NCBI GenBank assembly: GCA_036794825.1
Contig: DAIRGA010000002.1
Coordinates: 176,003-240,002, forward strand
Origin: RZYY01 sp036794825
Lineage (GTDB): Bacteria > Bacteroidota > Bacteroidia > Bacteroidales > 4484-276
Direction: 5' to 3'
DNA length: 64,000 nucleotides
This document shows positions 34,437 to 43,218 of the stretch, one piece after another. The position numbers were made by a program, and so were the translations under genes. Each line of letters begins with the position of its first letter. Position 1 is the stretch's first letter. Under the pieces are notes generated by a model. It had not been told where the DNA came from and ran no database searches. It saw nothing but the letters and a program-made list of their open reading frames with translations.

Positions 34437-34928
34437 TCAATTTCCATTTCCCGTGTCAATGAAGATTTCACGGGGGTGACCGTTGCACTCGCCATAAAAG
34501 GTAAGAGAGTGATGTGTTATTTTTACTCCAAGTTCTTTTTCGACGGCATGTTTTATTTCGAGGATTCTTGGATCGAAAAACTCCTTTACATCGCCGGTTT
34601 GCATGCAGATGAAATGATCGTGTTTTTTGAAACGGAATGCACGTTCAAACTGGGCGCAATTGCTGCCAAAGTTATGTTTGATAAGCAGATCGCAGTCAAG
34701 AAGCAATTCGATGGTATTGTAAAGTGTGGCACGACTAACCCGGTATTTATTGTTTTTCATCCGGATGTACAGCGTTTCCACGTCAAAATGACCGCTGGTG
34801 TTGTATATCTCTTTGAGTATTGTAAAGCGTTCCGGTGTTTTACGATGCTTTTTTTGTTCAAGATAGTCAATAAAAATCTTTTTGATGGACTCAAAAGTTA
34901 CATTCTGATCTTTTAGTTCGCTGTACAT
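34437..34928 (-). CDS. Fur family transcriptional regulator
   Basis: The 163-residue product has the Fur winged helix (TPERFTILKEIYNTSGHFDVETLYIRM and VSRATLYNTIELLLDCDLL). The metal-binding dimerisation part follows (FRFKKHDHFICMQTGDVKEF). Neither of the two CxxC motifs of the structural zinc site is present; a single Cys remains in HFICMQTG. It could therefore be a Fur, Zur or PerR-like branch without the zinc-ribbon. The operator and metal cannot be read from sequence. Confidence 0.85.
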   Translation of the reverse strand: MYSELKDQNVTFESIKKIFIDYLEQKKHRKTPERFTILKEIYNTSGHFDVETLYIRMKNNKYRVSRATLYNTIELLLDCDLLIKHNFGSNCAQFERAFRFKKHDHFICMQTGDVKEFFDPRILEIKHAVEKELGVKITHHSLTFYGECNGHPREIFIDTGNGN

Positions 34929-35030
34929 AACCCGAATTTTGATTTTGGTAATTTAGTCAAAATAAAAATAGAGGTTACAAAAATATCAATTTTTAAATAT
35001 CAGGAATTAAAATCGGAAAAGCTTAAAATT

Positions 35031-37247
35031 TTATTCGGGGTTCATCCGGCTGATCTTTTTGATCTCTTTTATTGTCTTGATTTCGTTGATCAAGTCGTTG
35101 AGATTCTGTGTGTCCCGGACATAAAGCATGATCTTTCCTTCCGATACTTCGTTGGAACTCGTGAGGTTGAATGAGCGGATTTTGAGGTTGTATTTGTTAG
35201 AAATGATATCGGCCAGCTGAAATATCAAACCGATCTTATCAATGCTTGTAAATTTGATTCCGGCGAGGAAAAGCACGGTATCCTGTTTAGTCCATTTGGC
35301 TTTAACAATGCGGTTACCAAAACTTGACATCAGGTTCTGGGCATTCTTACAGTTGGCGCGATGCACAAGTATTGGCATTCTGGGGGTAATCAGCCCTATG
35401 ACGTCGTCGCCGGCAATCGGATTGCAGCAGTTGGCAATTTTGTAATCGGTGTTGATTGACTCTCCGAGAATCACTTCTTCAGGTTTATTCCGAATCTTTT
35501 CTGTTAGTAGCTCCAGTGGCTCTTTTTCAGTTTGAGATTTACTTTTTGCAAAAGGATTTAGTGAGGTGAACCAGGGACTTTTTTCGGCAATTTTCCAGCA
35601 TTTTTTCATTTCGGGCAGTCCTATTTTGCCGGTATGGGCATCATAAAATAGGTCAACCACACTTTCGATCTGATAAAAATCTTGTAGTTTTTTGATATTC
35701 TGTCGGTTGAATTCGGCACCTATGGCATCGTGAAGCTCTTTGAGTTTTTGCTTTCCTTCGTTGTAATAGTGCTTTTTCTCGGCTTTCAGAGCCTCTTTGA
35801 TGTAAGATTTGGCTCTGATGGTTTTGACAAAATCGAGCCATTCCGGCTGTGGTTTTTGCACTTTTGAGGTGATGATCTCCACCTGGTCGCCGCTTTTTAG
35901 CGGGTGCTTCAGTGGGACAAGGGTAAGATTTACTTTGGCGCCAATGCTGTGTTCGCCAATCTCGGTGTGGATGGAATATGCGAAATCGAGGGCAGTTGAG
36001 TTGACCGGAAGTTTTATCATATCGCCCTTTGGGGTGAATGTGTAAATTTCTTCGGAATACAAATCGAGCTTGAAATCGTCAAGAAAACTTAGTGCGTCGC
36101 TGTCGGCATTCTGAAACTGCTCGCGGATTCGGTTGAGCCAGCCTTCGATAACCTTTCCCTCGTCGGCCATATTCTTATAGTAATGGTGAGATGCAAAGCC
36201 TGTTTCGGCAATTTCGTGCATACGTTTCGACCGGATTTGTATCTCGACCCACTTTCCGGAATTACTCATTACTGTGGTGTGTAATGCGGCATAGCCATTG
36301 GCTTTGGGCATCGAAATCCAATCGCGCAGACGGTCGTGTTTTGGATTGTAAATTTCGGTAATCAGCGAATAGACTTTCCAGCATTCCAGCCTTTCCTGTT
36401 CGATATCAACATCAAGGATTATTCTGACGGCAAAAACATCATATACTTCGTCGAATGAGATGTTCTGACGTTGCATTTTTTGCCAGATGCTGTACACCGA
36501 CTTGGTGCGTACCTGGATCTGGCTTATGATTTTTTCTTTACTTAACCTGTCGTTGATGGGTGTGATGAAATGCTGGATGAATCTTGACCTGTCAGGCTCT
36601 GAATTTTCGACCTGTTGATGGATGTGGTTGTAAACTTCAGGTTCGGTAAACTTCAGTGACAGGTCCTCGAGCTCAGTTTTGATATTGTAAAGTCCCATCC
36701 GGTAAGCAAGTGGTGCATAGAGAGTTAGGGTTTCGGAGGCGATTTTGAGTTGTTTATCCCGGCTCATGTGTTCCAGGGTGCGCATGTTGTGCAGCCGATC
36801 GGCCATTTTGATCATGATCACCCGCATGTCTTCAGCCAGGGTCAGGATCATTTGCTTGAAATACTCAGCCTGGAAAGAACGGGTTCCGTCGTCAAGTACA
36901 TCTTTGATTTTGGTTAATCCGCTGATAATCATTGCTACCCTTGGATTGAACATTCTCTGGATGTCTTCGGGGGTAACCTCTGTATCCTCAACAACATCAT
37001 GTATCAGTGCGCAGGCAATCGAAGTGCCGTCGAGACGCATGTCCTTGGCACAGATCATGGCCACTTCGATGGGATGATAAACGTAAGGTTCCCGCGACCG
37101 GCGCCTCATGCCGCTGTGGGCTTCAACGGCAAGTTTAAAAGCCTGGTCAACCATCTCTGCTTCCTCATCATTGCGCCGGCTTTTCCAACAAGCAAGAAGT
37201 TCCTGGTACTTTTTATCTATCTCTATGAGTTCCTCCTGATCGTACAT
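35031..37247 (-). CDS. spoT: Bifunctional (p)ppGpp synthetase/hydrolase (RelA/SpoT)
   Basis: The 738-residue product has the full Rel layout. The HD hydrolase domain carries the HD pair in ALIHDVVEDTEV and MADRLHNMRTLEHM. The synthetase domain has SMPKANGYAALHTTV and GKWVEIQIRSKRMHEIAE. A TGS domain (EEIYTFTPKGDMIKLP), a helical/zinc-finger region and a C-terminal ACT domain follow. Both catalytic halves look intact, so it should make and degrade the stringent alarmone. Bacteroidetes usually have one or two such long enzymes. The promoter region faces the divergent type B sorted gene. Confidence 0.93.
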   Translation of the reverse strand: MYDQEELIEIDKKYQELLACWKSRRNDEEAEMVDQAFKLAVEAHSGMRRRSREPYVYHPIEVAMICAKDMRLDGTSIACALIHDVVEDTEVTPEDIQRMFNPRVAMIISGLTKIKDVLDDGTRSFQAEYFKQMILTLAEDMRVIMIKMADRLHNMRTLEHMSRDKQLKIASETLTLYAPLAYRMGLYNIKTELEDLSLKFTEPEVYNHIHQQVENSEPDRSRFIQHFITPINDRLSKEKIISQIQVRTKSVYSIWQKMQRQNISFDEVYDVFAVRIILDVDIEQERLECWKVYSLITEIYNPKHDRLRDWISMPKANGYAALHTTVMSNSGKWVEIQIRSKRMHEIAETGFASHHYYKNMADEGKVIEGWLNRIREQFQNADSDALSFLDDFKLDLYSEEIYTFTPKGDMIKLPVNSTALDFAYSIHTEIGEHSIGAKVNLTLVPLKHPLKSGDQVEIITSKVQKPQPEWLDFVKTIRAKSYIKEALKAEKKHYYNEGKQKLKELHDAIGAEFNRQNIKKLQDFYQIESVVDLFYDAHTGKIGLPEMKKCWKIAEKSPWFTSLNPFAKSKSQTEKEPLELLTEKIRNKPEEVILGESINTDYKIANCCNPIAGDDVIGLITPRMPILVHRANCKNAQNLMSSFGNRIVKAKWTKQDTVLFLAGIKFTSIDKIGLIFQLADIISNKYNLKIRSFNLTSSNEVSEGKIMLYVRDTQNLNDLINEIKTIKEIKKISRMNPE

Positions 37248-37437
37248 ACTTTGTCGGAATGTGCTTGTTTAAGTGAGTTTACAAATTTATGAAAACCATG
37301 CAACAGCGCACGAAATTTGTAATGAACCGCAGTTTTTTTTCGTTAGCTTATTCATTTTCATTGTCAGATCGTCAATGTTCGTTGATGTTTTTGAAAAAGA
37401 ATACTTTTGAAAACCTTATAATCAGGTGGTTTTATTG

Positions 37438-40032
37438 ATGCAAAAATTACTTTTTCTTCTGTCTTTGTTATTTATCAGCACTCTTGTTTTTGGTACCCAC
37501 CAACGTGCGGGGGAGATTACTTACACGGCAATTTCTGATTTGAAATACGAATTCAGGATTGTTACCTATACCTACACGCCAAGCCCGGCCGACCGTCCGG
37601 AATTGCTTGTAAACTGGGGGGATGGAACTTTTACGATGGTGCAGCGAACACAAAAGATAAACTTACCCAATAATATCAGCCGAAATGTTTATGCCGGAGC
37701 GCAGCACACTTTCCCTGGTCAGGGCGCATATACCATCAGCCTCGAAGACCCCAACAGGAACTATGGTGTGCTTAATATCCCAAATTCGGTAAACGTTCCC
37801 TTTTTTTTGCAAACAGAGCTGGTTATCAATCCATTTCTCGGTCCGAATAATTCCGTTCAGCTTCTTGCTGCTCCTGTTGACAATGGCTGTGTGAACAGCA
37901 TCTATCTTCACAATCCTGCTGCGTATGATGTTGATGGCGACAGCCTATCCTACAAACTCACTGTGTGCAGGGGTGCTGGCGGATTGCCTATACCGGGCTA
38001 TGTTTATCCCAATCAACTCATTTCGGAGCCTCCGACCACTTTCGAAATTGATTCAGTTACCGGAACCATCCTTTGGGATAAGCCGCTATTGCAGGGCGAG
38101 TACAATATTGCATTTCTGGTGGAGGAGTGGAGAAGCGGGGTAAGGATTGGTTACGTAACCCGCGACATGCAGATCACCGTCATAGCCTGTGCCAATCAGC
38201 CACCTATTATTGCGCCGCTCCAGGATTATTGTGTGGTGGTTGGGGATACCCTATCGTTTGAAGTTTCAGCTACCGACCCCAACAACGATCGGCTTTCGTT
38301 AAGAGCTTTGGGAGGTCCGTTGATTTTATCCCAAAATCCTGCGGTTTTCCCTTCGGCTACAGGCCAGGGCATTGTTCAATCTACATTCAGCTGGGCGCCA
38401 GTGTGTTCGCACGTTCAGCTACAACCATACCAGGTTGTGTTCACGGCCAAAGACACGCTGAATTTTCCTCAACTGGTAGATATCAAAACGGTGAATATCC
38501 AGGTGATCAGCCCAGCTCCGGAAAACTTCAGTGCATCCCCTGTTGGTAATACCATTCATCTGAGCTGGAAAAAGGCAATTTGTCCACAGGTTTTCAAGTA
38601 TGAACTATACCGTCGGAATGGATATTACGGTTACATTCCCCAGCCTTGCGAAACCGGAGTGCCGTCTTATACTGGTTATGTAAAAATAGCTGATATACAA
38701 GGTATTGCCGATACTACTTTTATCGATAACAACAATGGAAACGGTCTCATTCATGGGATTGATTACTGTTACCTTGTGGTCGCATTCTTTCCGGATGGCA
38801 GCAAGAGTATTGCATCGCAGGAAGCCTGCGCCAGCCTGAACAAGGACGTACCCATCATCACCAACGTTTCTGTGGATGTTACTGCTCAAAGTACCGGCGA
38901 AATATACCTGGCATGGTCTAAACCGACGGAATTGGACACCATTTTATATCCTCCTCCCTATCATTATCTGATCACAAGGGCTAATTCAGCTAATCCCGCT
39001 TCATTGACAGTTTCGGATTCAACATTGAACATCAATGACACCATTTACATTGATAAACAACTAAATACAAAAGATAACACCTATATCTACCGGATTGATC
39101 TTTACAGCCAGCCACTCACCAACAGGTTCTTCATTGGCTCTACACAGGTTGCCAGGTCAATGTTTCTTACACTTGATCCATCCGACCGTGCATTGACCCT
39201 GAACTGGAATGTCAATGCTCCGTGGCAAAATGACTTTTACACCATTTACAGGCAAAATCCGGAAACACTCGCATTCGATTCGATCGGCTTCAGCACAACC
39301 AACACATTCAGAGATAAAGAGTTGGAAAACGGGATTCCTTACACCTATTTTATTAGAAGCACAGGAAACTACTCCGCTCCTGGGATAGTTAGCCCGATCA
39401 TCAATTTTTCGCAAATCACCACGGGAATCCCGATGGATATTGTACCTCCCTGCCCCCAGATACTCACTGTGGAGACTATTTGTGATGCTGTTGAAAACAG
39501 ACTTAGCTGGACAAATCCTGCTGATTGTCCGTCCGATATCGCCCGGTATTACGTTTTCTACTCATCGCAGCTTGGGGGTGAACTAATGCTGCTTGATTCG
39601 ATAAATGACCCGTTTACAACCAATTACATCCATAAAAATCTATCGTCCATTGCAGGATGTTACGGAATCATCGCTGTGGATTCGGTGGGCAACCGCAGTG
39701 AAATCAACGACCCATTGTTTTGCATTGATATCAATCAATGCGGTACATACCGGCTGCCTAACGTTTTTACACCAAACGAAGACAACTACAACGACAGGTT
39801 CAAAGCCTTTGCATTTACATCGGTGGAAACTATTAATCTGACAGTTTTCAACCGGTGGGGACGAATCGTTTACCAGACCACCGACCCATGGTTTCGCTGG
39901 GATGGAAAAAACCAGGAAAACAATAAGGATTGCAGCGAGGGAGTCTATTTTTATGTGTGCGATGTGTTCGAAATTCAGCTGGAGGGTCTGACCAAAAGAA
40001 CCCTCACCGGATCGGTTACCATTCTCAGGTAA
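37438..40032 (+). CDS. T9SS type B sorted exported protein, adhesin-like
   Basis: The product of about 864 residues has a signal peptide (MQKLLFLLSLLFISTLVFG). Beta-sandwich/fibronectin-like repeats fill the middle (several SWKKAIC, AWSKPTELD and LSWTNPADCP-type strands). The C-terminal ~85 residues are the gliding-motility-associated type B sorting domain (LPNVFTPNEDNYNDRF, FNRWGRIVYQT, GVYFYVCDV). The domain directs export through the type IX system and surface anchoring, often to SprF-like partners. The ATG at 37438 fits the signal better than an in-frame GTG at 37426. The ligand is unknown. Confidence 0.85.
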   Translation: MQKLLFLLSLLFISTLVFGTHQRAGEITYTAISDLKYEFRIVTYTYTPSPADRPELLVNWGDGTFTMVQRTQKINLPNNISRNVYAGAQHTFPGQGAYTISLEDPNRNYGVLNIPNSVNVPFFLQTELVINPFLGPNNSVQLLAAPVDNGCVNSIYLHNPAAYDVDGDSLSYKLTVCRGAGGLPIPGYVYPNQLISEPPTTFEIDSVTGTILWDKPLLQGEYNIAFLVEEWRSGVRIGYVTRDMQITVIACANQPPIIAPLQDYCVVVGDTLSFEVSATDPNNDRLSLRALGGPLILSQNPAVFPSATGQGIVQSTFSWAPVCSHVQLQPYQVVFTAKDTLNFPQLVDIKTVNIQVISPAPENFSASPVGNTIHLSWKKAICPQVFKYELYRRNGYYGYIPQPCETGVPSYTGYVKIADIQGIADTTFIDNNNGNGLIHGIDYCYLVVAFFPDGSKSIASQEACASLNKDVPIITNVSVDVTAQSTGEIYLAWSKPTELDTILYPPPYHYLITRANSANPASLTVSDSTLNINDTIYIDKQLNTKDNTYIYRIDLYSQPLTNRFFIGSTQVARSMFLTLDPSDRALTLNWNVNAPWQNDFYTIYRQNPETLAFDSIGFSTTNTFRDKELENGIPYTYFIRSTGNYSAPGIVSPIINFSQITTGIPMDIVPPCPQILTVETICDAVENRLSWTNPADCPSDIARYYVFYSSQLGGELMLLDSINDPFTTNYIHKNLSSIAGCYGIIAVDSVGNRSEINDPLFCIDINQCGTYRLPNVFTPNEDNYNDRFKAFAFTSVETINLTVFNRWGRIVYQTTDPWFRWDGKNQENNKDCSEGVYFYVCDVFEIQLEGLTKRTLTGSVTILR

Positions 40033-40039
40033 AAATGGT

Positions 40040-41185
40040 ATGAAAATACTCATTGCCCCGGATTCGTTCAAGCAATCGTTATCAGCAAAAGAGGCGGCAG
40101 CAGCCATTTCACGGGGTATTCTAAAAATTTTACCCCATGCTCAGATAACTTTAGCCCCGATTTCTGATGGCGGCGAGGGATTTGTTACCACACTCATTGA
40201 AGCAACAAACGGAAGAATAATCGAAACGTTGGTGCACGATCCGCTTATGCGGCCGATCAAATCGTTTTTCGGTGTTTTGGGCAATGATGATGTTGCGGTT
40301 ATCGAAATGGCCGCAGCTTCAGGATTGGCATTACTGAACCCAACCGAATTTGATCCACTCATCACCAGTACATTTGGAACGGGTGAGTTAATCCAGAAAG
40401 CGCTTGATCTTGGTTTTAGAAAAATCATTCTCGGTATCGGAGGTAGCGCCACCAACGACGGAGGCATTGGAATGGCCAGGGCTTTGGGGGTGAGATTTTT
40501 AGATGAGGAGAATAAAGAAATAGGTCAAAATCAAAAAACATGGATGAAAATTTCGAAGATTGATGTTTCGGGTTTGAATCCTCACTTAAAGAGTTCCGGA
40601 ATTATTGCCGCTGTTGATGTCCTTAATCCGCTGACTGGTCCGAAAGGAGCAACCAGAGTTTATTCTCAGCAAAAAGGAGCAACTCCTGATTCCATAGAAA
40701 TTCTGGAACGGAATCTTTGCCATTACGCAGCAATAATCAGGAATCATTTCGATGTAGAAGTTGAATTTCAGCCGGGAGCAGGCGCCGGTGGCGGGTTGGC
40801 TGCAACTCTGGTCGCTTTTGCGAATGCTGAGATTATAAGCGGCTTCGATGTTTTAAGTGAGTTGATTTTCCTGGAAGAAAAAATCCGGTACACCGATCTG
40901 GTAATTACCGGCGAAGGAAAAATGGATCGTCAGACCGGATATGGAAAAGCGCCGTATCGCCTTGCCAGCCTGGCCTCTAAACACCAAAAACCGGTGGTGG
41001 CTTTCACCGGAATAACCAATAAGGGTTTTGAAGAGCTTTATGAAAGAGGATTCGATAAAATAATTCCCATCTCCCCGACTTTAGATCTGAATGTTGACGT
41101 GCTGAAAAACGCTTCGGTACTTCTTCAAAAAGCGGTGGAGGATTATTTCAGCCAAAGTGAACGAGTTAATTTTAATCCCACATAG
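40040..41185 (+). CDS. glxK: Glycerate kinase, type 1
   Basis: The 381-residue product starts KILIAPDSFKQSLSAKEAA and carries PISDGGEGFVTTL, EMAAASGLALL, LGIGGSATNDGGIGMARALG and VITGEGKMDRQT, the signatures of the GarK/GlxK family. It phosphorylates D-glycerate to 2-phosphoglycerate, feeding glycolate or serine breakdown products into glycolysis. It begins 8 bp after the type B protein, probably by chance of packing rather than function. Confidence 0.93.
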   Translation: MKILIAPDSFKQSLSAKEAAAAISRGILKILPHAQITLAPISDGGEGFVTTLIEATNGRIIETLVHDPLMRPIKSFFGVLGNDDVAVIEMAAASGLALLNPTEFDPLITSTFGTGELIQKALDLGFRKIILGIGGSATNDGGIGMARALGVRFLDEENKEIGQNQKTWMKISKIDVSGLNPHLKSSGIIAAVDVLNPLTGPKGATRVYSQQKGATPDSIEILERNLCHYAAIIRNHFDVEVEFQPGAGAGGGLAATLVAFANAEIISGFDVLSELIFLEEKIRYTDLVITGEGKMDRQTGYGKAPYRLASLASKHQKPVVAFTGITNKGFEELYERGFDKIIPISPTLDLNVDVLKNASVLLQKAVEDYFSQSERVNFNPT

Positions 41186-41205
41186 ACTCTGTGGCCAATT
41201 GTTAG

Positions 41206-41213
41206 TAAATTTG
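41206..41213 (+). promoter_or_regulatory. -7 box upstream of the AmrB-AmrA fusion gene
   Basis: TAAATTTG matches TAnnTTTG, 21 bp before the first ATG at 41234. A clear -33 TTTG is not present. Confidence 0.35.
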
Positions 41214-41233
41214 TTAGCATCACAAATTAATCC

Positions 41234-42733
41234 ATGGAAAGGAGTTATAAAAAGATGCTGAATAGGATTTTTCGCGGAAAAAGAGACTCTTCGGGATTGG
41301 ATGACGGGCGAAATGACCGTCAGCCCTGTGTTGCCGGTCAGTTTTACCCCGGCACAGAGGAGCAGCTCCGGGCCAATCTGAAATCTTTGTTTGCCGATGC
41401 TGCCGGGCGTAAAAGGGGTAACCCGCTCGCTATTGTTGCCCCTCACGCAGGGTATGTGTTTTCAGGCCAGGTAGCTGCCTCAGCATATAATCAGATAGAT
41501 AGGGATGCTGAGTTCGAGAGGATTTTTATGATCGGTTCGAGTCACAGGGACTACTTTGAAGGCGCCTCGGTGTATAACCAGGGCGATTACATTACACCGC
41601 TCGGGAGGGTTGAAGTGGATACCCGTTTTGCCGATGAACTGATAAATGGAAATGATTTTTTCACTTATCGCCCTGAAGCGGATTTAAAAGAACACAGCCT
41701 TGAAGTTCAGCTTCCTTTCCTTCAATATCATCTTCGCAAGCATTTCAGAATTGTTCCCATTATAATAGCCACACAAAACCCTGAATTAATCGAAAAAATC
41801 GCCACCGCCCTGAAGCCTTACCTGAACCCAAAAAATCTTTTCGTCATCAGCAGCGATTTTTCTCATTATCCCAACTATGAAAATGCAATTGCGGTGGATG
41901 AGAAAACTGCTCTTTCGATTGGTTCCAATTCTCCCGAAAAATTCCTCAAAACTATCCGGGAAACCGAACGACAGAACATCCCGGGGTTGGCAACAGCAAT
42001 CTGCGGCTGGACATCGGTACTTACTTTGCTCAATATCAGCAGTAAAAAAGATGATATTGAGATTTTTCCGATTAATTACAAAAATTCGGGGGATGCATAT
42101 TACGGCGAAAAAGACAGGGTGGTTGGCTACTGGGCTATTGCTTTTTATGGCAATAATCAGGATTCAATTCAACAGGAGGTCTTTTTGACCGATGAGGAAA
42201 AGCAGCAGTTGATTTCGATTGCAAGAAATTCAATCATGGCTGCGATTTGGAACAAGGATAGTGAGAAAATTGTTCATGAACCAGTTTCAGAGGGGTTAAA
42301 ATTGAATGCCGGCCTGTTTGTTTCAGTTTATGTGGAGGATGACTTGCGTGGATGTATCGGAAGGTTCAATGCAGCCGATCCTTTGTGGAAAACAGTTGAA
42401 GAACTGGCGGTTTCTGCAGCCACTGAGGATAGTCGTTTCCGGGCCATTCGCCCAGACGAGCTGGACTCACTTTCGGTGGAGCTTTCGGTGCTCACTCCAA
42501 TGAGAAAAATTTCTTCAATTGACGAGATCGAACTGGGCAGGCATGGGATTTACGTGAAAAAGGGCATGATTAGCGGAACTTTTTTGCCGCAGGTTGCATT
42601 GAAATACAACTGGACAACCGAGGAGTTGCTGGGGCATTGTGCCCGCGAAAAGGCCCGTATTGGCTGGGATGGCTGGAAGTCGGCTGAAATTTTTGTGTAC
42701 GAAGCCCTTATTTTTGGTGATAAAGAGGTGTGA
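41234..42733 (+). CDS. AmmeMemoRadiSam system fusion, AmrB (MEMO1) plus AmrA (AMMECR1)
   Basis: The 499-residue protein is a fusion. Residues 30-300 are MEMO1-like, with APHAGYVFSG, GSSHRDYF, EHSLEVQLPFLQ and SSDFSHYPNYE carrying the metal-ligand His and Asp. Residues 325-495 are AMMECR1-like, with the invariant LRGCIGRF and WDGWKSAEIFVYEALIFG. In the AmmeMemoRadiSam system these two act with a radical SAM partner, AmrS, and the chemistry is unsettled. AmrS is not in the window; the Elp3-like enzyme at 16794 is a different family. An alternative start at 41255 follows a good aggag, but the ATG at 41234 is kept. Confidence 0.9.
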   Translation: MERSYKKMLNRIFRGKRDSSGLDDGRNDRQPCVAGQFYPGTEEQLRANLKSLFADAAGRKRGNPLAIVAPHAGYVFSGQVAASAYNQIDRDAEFERIFMIGSSHRDYFEGASVYNQGDYITPLGRVEVDTRFADELINGNDFFTYRPEADLKEHSLEVQLPFLQYHLRKHFRIVPIIIATQNPELIEKIATALKPYLNPKNLFVISSDFSHYPNYENAIAVDEKTALSIGSNSPEKFLKTIRETERQNIPGLATAICGWTSVLTLLNISSKKDDIEIFPINYKNSGDAYYGEKDRVVGYWAIAFYGNNQDSIQQEVFLTDEEKQQLISIARNSIMAAIWNKDSEKIVHEPVSEGLKLNAGLFVSVYVEDDLRGCIGRFNAADPLWKTVEELAVSAATEDSRFRAIRPDELDSLSVELSVLTPMRKISSIDEIELGRHGIYVKKGMISGTFLPQVALKYNWTTEELLGHCAREKARIGWDGWKSAEIFVYEALIFGDKEV

Positions 42734-42759
42734 TGGCCGGAGAAAGGACAATTATTTTC

Positions 42760-43143
42760 CTATCGGATAGAATCTGGCTGAGCCGGATTTGTAAGTTCGG
42801 TCTGCCGCTGCGTTAATAGGGTAATCACCTTTTCGTACACCTGCTCGTAGAGATCCAAGTTATTCTCATAAAATTGCTGACTCTCCACATACTTCTCTCT
42901 TGATATCCCGTGCTTGTCGAAAATCTCATCCATCAGATCAACTGCTTTGGCATCATCGTATTGCCCGAATCGCTTCTGGTCGCGAAGGATGGACTCAACG
43001 ATCTGAATTTCTGCTACGATTTCGGCAAAATCTTCAGGTTGAAGTACATCAGCGGGAACTTTTCTGGATTTTGACTCTTCAGCTGGTGAGCAGCCTGAAA
43101 AAACTGTCAGAATCAATAAAAACAGGAATAAAACCTTTCTCAT
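42760..43143 (-). CDS. DUF4296 lipoprotein
   Basis: From MRKVLFLFLLILTVFSGCS the product has a lipoprotein signal with lipobox VFSGC, then a charged helical domain (DFAEIVAEIQIVESILRD). The DUF4296 marker region is DEIFDKHGISREKYVESQQFYENN. An ATG 11 codons upstream is less likely because the signal peptide starts here. DUF4296 is confined mainly to Bacteroidetes and has no known function. It is convergent with the AmrB-AmrA gene and shares the strand with recQ. Confidence 0.85.
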   Translation of the reverse strand: MRKVLFLFLLILTVFSGCSPAEESKSRKVPADVLQPEDFAEIVAEIQIVESILRDQKRFGQYDDAKAVDLMDEIFDKHGISREKYVESQQFYENNLDLYEQVYEKVITLLTQRQTELTNPAQPDSIR

Positions 43144-43218
43144 GTTTTTGGATACGTAAAAAGAAAAGCGCAGCACACATCATTCTGAATGCCACGCCTA
43201 TCTTGAATATCATCAATT

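Noticed and set aside
34398..34916. 172-codon + strand frame opposite the Fur gene
   Set aside because: The Fur winged-helix motifs on the minus strand are clear and the opposite frame has no recognisable content.
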